A DNA stretch of 64,000 nt from contig NZ_CP054052.1 in the NCBI RefSeq assembly GCF_013283835.1, positions 2,976,001 through 3,040,000 of the forward strand, read 5' to 3'. The first letter of the stretch is position 1. Each line of letters opens with the position of its first letter. The notes beneath the pieces are model-generated. The model saw nothing but the letters and a program-made list of their open reading frames with translations. It was not told the origin of the DNA and searched no databases. Shown piece by piece: positions 24,845 to 32,591 of the stretch. The translations under genes and the position numbers were made by a program. Origin of the DNA: Poseidonibacter lekithochrous. Lineage in GTDB: Bacteria > Campylobacterota > Campylobacteria > Campylobacterales > Arcobacteraceae.

Positions 24845-26139
24845 TGGAATGGTATTATGTTGCAATAGGTCTTTTAGGTTTATTACTTTTATTCATTAGT
24901 ATAGGTGTACCAATACCTTTTGCATTAGTTGGTGCTTCTTTACCTTTTTTATGGACAATTCAAGATTTTAGTACGTCTTTAATGTCAAATCAACTTCAAT
25001 TATGGAGAACATGGATTGACTATATATTATTATCCGTACCATTATTTGTCTTCTTAGGTGAATTAATAGCCAAATCAAACTTAGGTGAAAAACTTTATGA
25101 AGCATTTTATAGAGGTACATCAGTAAGAGGAGCTGCTGCATACGGAAGTATTGGAGCTTGTGCTGGATTTGGTGCAGTTTGTGGTTCTAGTATGGTTGGT
25201 TCATTAACTATTGGTGGAGTTGCTTTAAAACAAATGTTAAGATTGGGATATGATAAAAGACTAAGTGCAGGTATTCTTGCAGCTGGTGGAACATTAAGTG
25301 TTTTAATACCACCCTCTTTAATTTTATTATTCTTTGGAATTGTAACAGATACTTCAATTGGAAAATTATTTATAGCGGGAATTATACCTGGGATTATACT
25401 AACAGTAATGTTTTTCTCTATTATATTAATTTGGAAGAAACTTGATGATAAGGCAGTGCCAAGAAAAGAGAATATAGAAAAAGTGAATTTCAGATTTGTA
25501 TTCTTTGCTTTTTTACCAATTGTAGTTGTTGGAGCAATAATAATTTCATCAATTTACTTTGGAATTGCAACACCAACAGAAGCTGCAGCAATAGGAGTAG
25601 TAGTAACAATATTCTTTTCATACTTTTTAGGTGGATTAACATGGACAAAATTTAAGGATTCTATACTTGCTACCATGAAAACGATGGGTTTTCTAGGAAT
25701 ATTATTAGCAGGATCTGCACTTTTTGGTTTTGTTGTTGAGTATTATGGAATTCCAGAAGAAATTACTAAACATATTGCCCAAATGGAATTATCAAAATAT
25801 GAAATACTATTTATGATTATGATCTTTTATTTTGTAATTGGTATGTTTTTAGAACCTGTTTCTATGACATTTATTACCTTACCAACACTTTTCCCTTTGA
25901 TTGAATACGCAGGGTTTGAAGCTATTTGGTTTGGAATCGTATATACAATTTTAATGGAAATAGCAGTATTAACACCACCGGTTGGTTTAAACCTATTTGT
26001 TATTCAAGGAATTGCAAATAAAGATATAACCATTCTTGATGTGATTATTGGCGTAATACCATTTTTAATAGCTTTAGTATTAATGATAGCTCTTTTAATG
26101 TTTGAGCCTGAAATCGCAATGTTCCTAACAAGAGATTAG
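24844..26139 (+). CDS. TRAP transporter large permease (DctM family)
   Basis: A 431-residue polytopic membrane protein with about twelve hydrophobic segments and DctM motifs: VPLFVFLGELIAKSNLGEKLYEA, AGFGAVCGSSMVGSLTIGGVAL, and IPPSLILLFFGIVTDTSIGKLFIAGIIPG. It forms the sodium-coupled transport channel with DctQ. The TRAP type of transporter is typical of marine bacteria for organic acids, taurine, ectoine and sulfonates. It is followed 1 base later by the hydrolase gene. Confidence 0.93.
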   Translation: MEWYYVAIGLLGLLLLFISIGVPIPFALVGASLPFLWTIQDFSTSLMSNQLQLWRTWIDYILLSVPLFVFLGELIAKSNLGEKLYEAFYRGTSVRGAAAYGSIGACAGFGAVCGSSMVGSLTIGGVALKQMLRLGYDKRLSAGILAAGGTLSVLIPPSLILLFFGIVTDTSIGKLFIAGIIPGIILTVMFFSIILIWKKLDDKAVPRKENIEKVNFRFVFFAFLPIVVVGAIIISSIYFGIATPTEAAAIGVVVTIFFSYFLGGLTWTKFKDSILATMKTMGFLGILLAGSALFGFVVEYYGIPEEITKHIAQMELSKYEILFMIMIFYFVIGMFLEPVSMTFITLPTLFPLIEYAGFEAIWFGIVYTILMEIAVLTPPVGLNLFVIQGIANKDITILDVIIGVIPFLIALVLMIALLMFEPEIAMFLTRD

Positions 26140-26140
26140 T

Positions 26141-26890
26141 ATGTTAGAAGTTAAAACATATGGAAATGAAAAAAATAAAGCAATAGTTTTAATCCATGGA
26201 TATTTAAGTTCACATGAACATTTTAAATTCCAAATTGAAGAACTAATAAAAAATGATTTCTGTGTCTATTGCATTGATATGCCAGGACATGGATTAAATA
26301 AAGAAATACTATTGTCAGATATGGGAAGTTTTGCTCAAGAAATGATTAAAACAATAAATTTTTTAAAACTTGAGAACTTTTCTTTATTAGGACATTCAAT
26401 GGGTGGAATGTTAGCAATAGAAATTGCAGTAACAATAAGTAATCAAATAGACAAACTTATTTGTTATGGCACAGCAGCAAGTGGAAATTTTGAAAATAGA
26501 TTTGAAACAATTGAAGAGAGTAAAAACAGAGTAAAAAATGATTACCCAAGTTTTAAAAAAATGGCTCATGCAAAATGGTTTTATACAGGAGAGCATGATA
26601 AATATTTTAATCTATCATTTGATTCAGGTAAAGGCATTTCAATTGAATCAGCCTTGAATTCATTAGATGTAATGAAGAGCTTTTCAGCAAAGAAAAGAAT
26701 ATCAAATATAAAAAATAAAACTCTAATAATATATGGAGACAGTGATAAAACTTATGGAATGAATGATATCTTATTTTTAAAAGATAACATTGCCAATAGT
26801 CAGTTATGTGTATTACCTGCTTGTGGGCATAGCCCTCATTTAGAAAAAACAGAATTATTTAATAAAATTCTCATAGATTTTTTGAAATAA
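26141..26890 (+). CDS. Alpha/beta hydrolase in the TRAP/lyase block
   Basis: A 249-residue cytoplasmic alpha/beta hydrolase. It has the oxyanion motif HG at 19-20, nucleophile S86 in GHSMGG, probable acid D202 (GDSDKT) and base H230 (GHSPH). The fold resembles MhpC/BioH/pimeloyl-type esterases and lactonases, with a lid of about 60 residues after the nucleophile. It has no signal peptide. Starting 1 base after dctM, it belongs to the same transcript. It is not part of known cysteate-degradation sets, so it may hint at an ester, lactone or amide form of the imported substrate. Confidence 0.75.
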   Translation: MLEVKTYGNEKNKAIVLIHGYLSSHEHFKFQIEELIKNDFCVYCIDMPGHGLNKEILLSDMGSFAQEMIKTINFLKLENFSLLGHSMGGMLAIEIAVTISNQIDKLICYGTAASGNFENRFETIEESKNRVKNDYPSFKKMAHAKWFYTGEHDKYFNLSFDSGKGISIESALNSLDVMKSFSAKKRISNIKNKTLIIYGDSDKTYGMNDILFLKDNIANSQLCVLPACGHSPHLEKTELFNKILIDFLK

Positions 26891-26910
26891 GTAAATAAAG
26901 GAATAATAAA

Positions 26911-27294
26911 TTGAAAACAATTATATCAACAAATAAAGCTCCAAGTGCAATTGGACCATATAATCAAGCAACAACTTATGAAAATTTAGTCTTTACATCA
27001 GGTCAAATCCCTTTAGTTCCAAGTACCATGGAAATTATTGAAGGTGGAATAAAAGAACAATCAAGATTAGTACTTGAACATTTAAAAACTGTACTTGAAG
27101 AAGCTGGATCATCATTAGATAATGTTGTTAAAACAACTTGCTATTTAGCAAATATTGATGATTTTGTACAATTCAATGAAGTTTATAGTGAGTTCTTTGA
27201 TAATGAGAATGCTCCATCAAGAGCAACTGTTGCAGTTAAAACTTTACCTAAAAATGTTTTAGTTGAAGTAGATGCGATAGCTTTTAAAAAATAA
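26911..27294 (+). CDS. ridA: RidA family 2-iminobutanoate/2-iminopropanoate deaminase
   Basis: RidA hydrolyses reactive enamine/imine intermediates such as 2-aminoacrylate/2-iminopropanoate, which PLP lyases acting on cysteine-like substrates release, to pyruvate and ammonium. The 127-residue protein has APSAIGPYNQA at 10-20, the substrate-carboxylate arginine R104 in PSRATVAVKTLP and the acidic residue E119 in VEVDAIA. It starts with TTG, with AAAGGA 8 bases upstream. Its place behind the lyase and transporter strongly suggests it clears that enzyme's product. Confidence 0.92.
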   Translation: MKTIISTNKAPSAIGPYNQATTYENLVFTSGQIPLVPSTMEIIEGGIKEQSRLVLEHLKTVLEEAGSSLDNVVKTTCYLANIDDFVQFNEVYSEFFDNENAPSRATVAVKTLPKNVLVEVDAIAFKK

Positions 27295-27303
27295 AAAATT
27301 ATG

Positions 27304-27333
27304 TACTAGATAAGTTACTTAACTTGTCTAGTA
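27304..27333 (+). repeat. Long hairpin between ridA and the exporter gene
   Basis: A 30-base inverted repeat (TACTAGATAAGTTA / TAACTTGTCTAGTA, 14 bp with one U-G pair that works only in plus-strand RNA) stands 9 bases after the ridA stop. No T run follows, so it is more likely an RNA-processing or stability element than a terminator. A second small stem (CTACT/AGTAG) follows at about 27349-27367. The 165-base gap holds no gene. Confidence 0.5.
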
Positions 27334-27459
27334 TAAATAAAAAATAAACTACTATTTTTACTAGTAGAATCAATTAGTTATAAAAAATCAATCATAAATA
27401 TTAAATCATCATATTTACTTAAATAATATAACTAGTTATTACATTACATAAGGATTTTA

Positions 27460-28491
27460 ATGGATAAGATAATCAAGAATTCAGGTTTAATAAATGGACT
27501 ACTATTTGTAGGTCTATTTGCATTTATATCAGTAATGATATCAAAAATAGAGATATTTAAAGCCTATCATATTAGCCCTTTAATTATAGGTATCATTTTG
27601 GGAATATTATTTTCTCATACCTTTAGAAGTAAACTACCAGAAGAATGGAAAGAAGGAATAATATTTTCAACTAAAACATTATTAAGAATAGCAATAGTTT
27701 TTTATGGTTTTAGATTAACTTTTCAAGATATAACAGATATCGGAATAGCTGGTGTTGTAAGTAGCTTCTTAATTGTTACTTTAACTTTTATAGTAGGAAT
27801 GTTTGTAGGAACAAAAATCCTAAAACTTGATAAAGAAACTACAATATTAACCTCAGCAGGAAGTTCTATTTGTGGTGCAGCAGCAGTTCTTGCAACTGAA
27901 TCAGTAATAAAAGCTCCAGCACACAAAAGTGCAATAGCTGTAGGAACAGTAGTACTTTTTGGAACTATTAGTATGTTTTTATATCCTTATTTATATAAAC
28001 TAGGATTTTATTCTTTTAATGAACAAGAGTTTGGTATATATTTAGGAGCAACATTACATGAAGTTGCCCATGTTGTTGCAGCAGGAAATAGTATCAGTGA
28101 AGAAGTTGCAAACTTTTCAGTTATTGAAAAAATGTTAAGAGTAATGTTCTTAGCTCCATTTCTTATCATAATATCTTTTTATATAACTAGAGTTGCTAAA
28201 TCATCAAAGAGTCAAAGTGAAAAAGCAAAAATTGTGATACCTTGGTTTGCATTTATGTTCATAGGTGTAGCAATATTTAATTCTTTTGATATATTCTCAA
28301 CGCAAACAGTGACAGTAATAAATGAAATAGATACATTTTTCCTAACAATGGCAATGTCAGCATTAGGAATGGAAACACATTATAATAAATTTAAAAATGT
28401 AGGTATGAAACCTATTTATTTAGCCACAATACTATTTGTTTGGCTAATGTTTAGCGGAATAGCAATTACATTCTTCTCGCTAAGCCTTTAA
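27460..28491 (+). CDS. YeiH-family putative sulfate/sulfite exporter (PSE family)
   Basis: A 343-residue inner-membrane protein with about ten hydrophobic segments. It belongs to the YeiH/UPF0324 family, as shown by SPLIIGIILGILFSHTF, LLRIAIVFYGFRLTFQDI, the GSSICGAAAVLATESVIKA loop and ATLHEVAHVVAAGNSI. The Transport Classification database calls this group the Putative Sulfate Exporter family after SuyZ, linked to cysteate/sulfolactate breakdown in Paracoccus. Its place at the end of the lyase-TRAP-RidA block fits export of sulfate or sulfite released from a sulfonate. The direction and ion are not shown by sequence. A strong terminator follows. Confidence 0.82.
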   Translation: MDKIIKNSGLINGLLFVGLFAFISVMISKIEIFKAYHISPLIIGIILGILFSHTFRSKLPEEWKEGIIFSTKTLLRIAIVFYGFRLTFQDITDIGIAGVVSSFLIVTLTFIVGMFVGTKILKLDKETTILTSAGSSICGAAAVLATESVIKAPAHKSAIAVGTVVLFGTISMFLYPYLYKLGFYSFNEQEFGIYLGATLHEVAHVVAAGNSISEEVANFSVIEKMLRVMFLAPFLIIISFYITRVAKSSKSQSEKAKIVIPWFAFMFIGVAIFNSFDIFSTQTVTVINEIDTFFLTMAMSALGMETHYNKFKNVGMKPIYLATILFVWLMFSGIAITFFSLSL

Positions 28492-28496
28492 TTTGT

Positions 28497-28521
28497 AAAA
28501 AGAGGATTTACTCCTCTTTTT
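28497..28521. terminator. Bidirectional terminator between the exporter and yaiI genes
   Basis: AAAAAGAGGA and TCCTCTTTTT form a 10-bp stem with a 5-base loop. The A/T ends give a U run in either direction, fitting its place between convergent genes. Confidence 0.8.
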
Positions 28522-28537
28522 GTAACAAAACACTTGA

Positions 28538-28987
28538 TTACTTCTTAATTCCTTGAAGGAACTTATTAAGTGAGTTAGCAAAAGTTTGACAATCTTTTTG
28601 ATTGAAAGCTTTTGGTCCTTTAGTTACTTCTCCACTATCTCTAATTTCTTGCATTAAATTTCTCATTGCTAGATAATTTTTAATATTGTCTTCTGTATAC
28701 AACTCACCTCTATGATCAATAGCATGTGCATTCTTCGTTATAACTCTATCTGCTAATGGAATATCTGCTGTTATTACTAAATCATTTTCTTTTAATAATT
28801 CAACTATTTTATTATCAGCTTCATCCGCACCTGCTTCAACAATCATATATGTTATAAAAGAGGATTTTCCAACATTTATTTTTTTATTCGCAATTACATA
28901 AGTTTCAAGTCCAGCTCTCTCAATTGCACGTAAAATTATTGGTTTTAATAAGTTAGGAAAAGCATCCCCGTCAATAAAAAGTGTCAT
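28538..28987 (-). CDS. yaiI: UPF0178 family protein YaiI/YqxD
   Basis: A 149-residue cytoplasmic protein of the DUF188 (YaiI/YqxD) family, which has a NYN/PIN-like nuclease fold of unproven function. Signatures are FIDGDAFPN at the N terminus, GADEADNKIVELLKENDLVITADIPLADRVI in the middle, and HAIDHRGELYT. The ATG at 28987 is chosen because AAGGAGA precedes it and the family begins here; the longer reading frame to 29098 has no ribosome site and no family match. Confidence 0.88.
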   Translation of the reverse strand: MTLFIDGDAFPNLLKPIILRAIERAGLETYVIANKKINVGKSSFITYMIVEAGADEADNKIVELLKENDLVITADIPLADRVITKNAHAIDHRGELYTEDNIKNYLAMRNLMQEIRDSGEVTKGPKAFNQKDCQTFANSLNKFLQGIKK

Positions 28988-29109
28988 AACTCTCCTTTTT
29001 TGTGAGTATACAAAAAATAAGATTAAGAAAGTTTTCCATTTTCTTAATATAAAACAATTTTTTTTATTTTCTTTTACGCTAAAATCAATAAAAATCACAT
29101 GGATAAATA

Positions 29110-30324
29110 ATGTTTAAATTTTTTATTTTAACTTTCATCACTTGTATATCACTAAATGCAAATATTCTCCAAGATGCGATAAATAAGGCAAAAGCTGGTT
29201 CAACAATAAAACTAGATTCAGGAATTTATCAAGGAAATATCACGATAAATAAAGCTCTTACTATTATTGGAAAAAGTGATAATGTAATTATTGATGGTCT
29301 GAATAAAGATACAGTTATACAAATCACCTCATCAAATATAATTCTAAAAAACTTGACAATTATAAATAGTGGAAATAGAATGGATAAAATAGATGCAGGA
29401 ATAAAAATCTCAAATTCTTCTAATTCTGTAATCTCAAATTGTACCATTAAAAATACTTTATATGGTATTGAGCTTGCTATGGTTACTAACTCTATTATAG
29501 AGAATAATAAAATTTCATCTAAAGATGTAGATATTTCACTTAAAGGTGATGCTCTAAAACTTTATTATAGTAACAATAATAAAATCAGAAATAATGAGAT
29601 TTATAATAGTAGAGATACAACATTTGCTTATTCACATAAAAACCTATTTTCTCAAAATCATATTGAAAGATCAAGGTTTGCTTTACATATTAAAAAATCC
29701 CATACAAATACAATAGAAGATAATCATATTATTGCAAACTCTGTAGGACTTATCTTTGCAGGAGCAAAAAAAACTACAGTTCAAAATAATATCATTACAA
29801 ACTCAAATGGGAAAGCAGGAATTGCAGTATTAGTAAAAGGTGTATCAGATTTTAGATTTAAAGATAATACATTAAAGTATAACAATAAAGCTTTTTATAT
29901 AGATGCAAAACATAACGAGACAGAAATAAAAAGGTTTTTTACTAATAATGATATTTCATATAATAATGAAGCATTTCATTTCCATGGGGCAATAAAACAA
30001 AATCTTATAAAAAACAATACAATTAATGGAAATATTGAAGACGTTGTAAAAAGTGTAAGAGGTAATACTACTTCTAAAAATATTGTTGAGAATAACTATT
30101 GGGATAAATATGCAGGGTTTGATACAGATGGGAATAATATTGGAGATACATCATATAAAATGTATCAATATGCAGATAGATTATGGCATTACAATAATAG
30201 AGTAAAATTCTTTTATGCAACACCTATAATCTCAATAATAAACTTTATTCTAAATCTAGCACCGTTTATTGAACCAGTGCTATTATTAGAAGATAAAAAA
30301 CCACTACTTTATGTAGGATCTTAA
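29110..30324 (+). CDS. NosD-like periplasmic right-handed beta-helix protein, standing alone
   Basis: A 404-residue exported protein (signal peptide ending at LNA, residues 15-17) made of parallel beta-helix repeats (PbH1 type; many NxIxxN strands between about 60 and 310). The end, NYWDKYAGFDTDGNNIGDTSYK and then EPVLLLEDKKPLL, matches NosD, the helper that supplies copper/sulfur to nitrous oxide reductase. A C-terminal hydrophobic segment (about 371-387) is also present. None of the usual partners (nosZ, nosF, nosY, nosL) is in this window. It could act with a nos cluster elsewhere or serve another periplasmic metalloprotein. Confidence 0.8.
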   Translation: MFKFFILTFITCISLNANILQDAINKAKAGSTIKLDSGIYQGNITINKALTIIGKSDNVIIDGLNKDTVIQITSSNIILKNLTIINSGNRMDKIDAGIKISNSSNSVISNCTIKNTLYGIELAMVTNSIIENNKISSKDVDISLKGDALKLYYSNNNKIRNNEIYNSRDTTFAYSHKNLFSQNHIERSRFALHIKKSHTNTIEDNHIIANSVGLIFAGAKKTTVQNNIITNSNGKAGIAVLVKGVSDFRFKDNTLKYNNKAFYIDAKHNETEIKRFFTNNDISYNNEAFHFHGAIKQNLIKNNTINGNIEDVVKSVRGNTTSKNIVENNYWDKYAGFDTDGNNIGDTSYKMYQYADRLWHYNNRVKFFYATPIISIINFILNLAPFIEPVLLLEDKKPLLYVGS

Positions 30325-30325
30325 A

Positions 30326-30523
30326 TTATGCCATTTCTTGAACTCGTCCAACTTGTCCGTCTTCAAGCATAACTTTTATTCCTCTTGGATGATAAGCAGA
30401 GTTTGTTAAAAGTTTTTTAACCTTACCTAAAGTCAATTTACCAGATCTTTGATCTTTTTTAAGTACAACTTTAACAGCTAAACCTATAGTAATATCATCT
30501 CTTTCTCTATGATCTCTAATCAT
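30326..30523 (-). CDS. YwbE family protein
   Basis: A 65-residue protein that covers the whole YwbE (DUF2196) family: it runs RDDITIGLAVKVVLKKDQRSGKLT and then HPRGIKVMLEDGQVGRVQ. The fold is thought to be a small beta barrel; function is unknown. It is convergent with the NosD gene (1-base gap between stop codons) and follows the hypothetical gene at 30532-31026 by 8 bases, so those two are probably cotranscribed. Confidence 0.88.
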   Translation of the reverse strand: MIRDHRERDDITIGLAVKVVLKKDQRSGKLTLGKVKKLLTNSAYHPRGIKVMLEDGQVGRVQEMA

Positions 30524-30531
30524 TATAAATC

Positions 30532-31026
30532 CTAATCTTCAGACTTGTAAGTCATTGCATCTTTAGCAAAATCAGTATTATAGAAAAAGATAATTCTATA
30601 CATCATTGAAATTTTAATATCATCAGGATTACTTGCATCTATGATATTTAACTCAAAACCTTCACCTTCATTTGAATCTTTTGGAGCTACTTGAATATAA
30701 ATAGGCTTTAAAGCTTTCATCATATTAGTTGTAATCTTTTGATGTTTTGGTTTTAATTCATCAAAATAGTTTTCATCTTTTTCAGATTTTTTGATTGTGT
30801 CATGTAATAAAACTAATGTATCTTTGTAGATATCTTTATTCCAAGAAACTTTTCCTTTACCATAATGAAAAGCATTACTTTTATTTAATAAAGGGTGACC
30901 TTTAGCTTTTTTAATATCTTCTATTAATTGTAAAAAGAAGTTCATTCCACCAAGACTATTAGCATTTTCTAATACTTCTTCATGTAACTCTTTTTTTGTT
31001 TGTGAATCTAAATGATTAAAATTCAT
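30532..31026 (-). CDS. Hypothetical cytoplasmic protein
   Basis: A 164-residue soluble, charged protein that I do not recognise. It has no signal peptide, membrane segment or known motif; the text is mostly helical up to about residue 115, then a short beta-rich part (FELNIIDASNPDDIKISMMYRIIFFY). The ATG at 31026 is preferred over a TTG at 31053 because AAGG stands at a fitting distance before it and nothing does before the TTG. It is upstream of the YwbE gene and divergent from the ClC channel gene. Confidence 0.65.
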   Translation of the reverse strand: MNFNHLDSQTKKELHEEVLENANSLGGMNFFLQLIEDIKKAKGHPLLNKSNAFHYGKGKVSWNKDIYKDTLVLLHDTIKKSEKDENYFDELKPKHQKITTNMMKALKPIYIQVAPKDSNEGEGFELNIIDASNPDDIKISMMYRIIFFYNTDFAKDAMTYKSED

Positions 31027-31201
31027 TCTAAATTGCCTTAATTTTTTTTGCAAGTATATCTAAAATTTATACCTTTTGTTTTATTAGTAAAAAATCTTTT
31101 ACAAAAACATTCCATATTTAGGCTATTTTATCAGTTATTTTAATTTTATCTTAATTTTTTCTGTTACAATTATATTATAAATTCTTTCTAAAGAACTGGC
31201 T

Positions 31202-32566
31202 ATGAAAAAACATCTTATTGAACAATCAATTATTTTTTTAAGTGTTACAAAATGGGTTCTATTATCATCAACAATTGGTGTGATTATTGGGGCTATTGTT
31301 ACATTCTTTCTAAATACCATTCACAGTGCAAATAGTGCAAAACAATTCCTACCTTTTGAGTCATATTACTTATTACCTTTTGGATTAATGATTACAATTT
31401 TTTTAGTTAAAAAATTCGCGCCAGATGCTACAGGACATGGAACTGAAAAAGTTATTGAAGCTGTGCATAAAAAAGATGGTTGGATAGATGTTAAAGTAAT
31501 GCCAATTAAATTATTCGCAACTGTAGTTACGATCTTTACAGGTGGTTCAGTTGGAAAAGAAGGTCCAGGAGCACAAATAGGTGCAGGAGCTGCTTCTTTT
31601 ATTGCTCAAATATTTAAGTTTTCAGCAAAAGATAGAAAAAAAGTAGTTATATGTGGTATTAGTGCAGGATTTGCTTCTGTATTTGGAACGCCTATCTCAG
31701 GTGCCATATTTGGAGTTGAAGTACTGATTGTTGGTATTATAATGTATGATGTATTATTACCTTCATTTATTGCAGGATTTGCAGCATATACAACAGCTAA
31801 GCTATTAGGTGTTAATTATACTTATTACCATATGCAATTCTCAAATGCTTTACCTTTTGATATTATATTAGTTATGCAAGTTATATTAGGTGGTTTATTT
31901 TTTGGTTTAATTTCTTACTTCTTAATTAAAGTACTTAAGGAAACAGAAAATAAAATATCTGCCATAAAATTAAATATATATCTTAAGGCATTTTTAGCAG
32001 GTTCTTTTCTAGTAATATTATCTTTCTTTATTGGAGATCAATACTTTGGATTAGGACTAGATACAATTTCGAGTCTGTTTTATAGTGATCCTAATATCTC
32101 TGCTGATATACCTTGGTACTCATTTATTGCTAAAACTATATATACATCAGTTACTTTAGGAGCTGGTGGTAGTGGTGGTGTTATTACTCCTATATTTTAT
32201 GTAGGTGCAACTAGTGGACATTTCTTAGGAACTTTATTTGGTGATAACTGGGCATTATTTGCAGCTTTAGGCTTAACAAGTGTTTTAGCTGGTACTACAA
32301 ATTCACCAATTGCAGCAACTATTATGGCCGTTGAATTATTTGGAGTTGAGATTGCTCATTATGCAGCTATATCTGCTGTAATTACTTTCTTAATTACGGG
32401 ACATAGAAGTGTCTTCCAATCACAAATATTACAAATGAGTAAATCAGATATGTTAAATATTGATTACGGAGATAACATTGATAAAAGTCATGTTGATTTA
32501 ACTGTTAAAAGTAAAGCTAAAGTAGAACATATTCTACAGAAAGTTAAATGGAAAACAAAAAAATAG
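31202..32566 (+). CDS. ClC-family chloride channel or transporter
   Basis: A 454-residue membrane protein of the ClC family. The gating-glutamate motif GKEGP is present (E120), with GAGAASFIAQIF after it, and the third selectivity motif reads GGVITP in GAGGSGGVITPIFYVG. The first motif (GSGIP in E. coli ClcA) is changed to GHGTEKV at 78-84. The position of the intracellular proton glutamate of exchangers appears to be a valine in FGVEVLIV, so it may be a channel rather than an antiporter. There is no C-terminal CBS pair. It is a monocistronic unit, convergent with the DUF2971 gene. Confidence 0.88.
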   Translation: MKKHLIEQSIIFLSVTKWVLLSSTIGVIIGAIVTFFLNTIHSANSAKQFLPFESYYLLPFGLMITIFLVKKFAPDATGHGTEKVIEAVHKKDGWIDVKVMPIKLFATVVTIFTGGSVGKEGPGAQIGAGAASFIAQIFKFSAKDRKKVVICGISAGFASVFGTPISGAIFGVEVLIVGIIMYDVLLPSFIAGFAAYTTAKLLGVNYTYYHMQFSNALPFDIILVMQVILGGLFFGLISYFLIKVLKETENKISAIKLNIYLKAFLAGSFLVILSFFIGDQYFGLGLDTISSLFYSDPNISADIPWYSFIAKTIYTSVTLGAGGSGGVITPIFYVGATSGHFLGTLFGDNWALFAALGLTSVLAGTTNSPIAATIMAVELFGVEIAHYAAISAVITFLITGHRSVFQSQILQMSKSDMLNIDYGDNIDKSHVDLTVKSKAKVEHILQKVKWKTKK

Positions 32567-32591
32567 ATAGGTTTATTAATAAGCTATCTAT
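32563..32591. terminator. Hairpin over the convergent stop codons
   Basis: ATAGATAG and CTATCTAT form an 8-bp stem with a 13-base loop. The stop codons of the ClC gene and the DUF2971 gene lie in the two arms. There is no U run, so termination strength is uncertain. Confidence 0.4.

Noticed and set aside
28988-29098. Longer start for the YaiI gene
   Set aside because: The extra 37 residues have no family match, and the internal ATG at 28987 has AAGGAGA.
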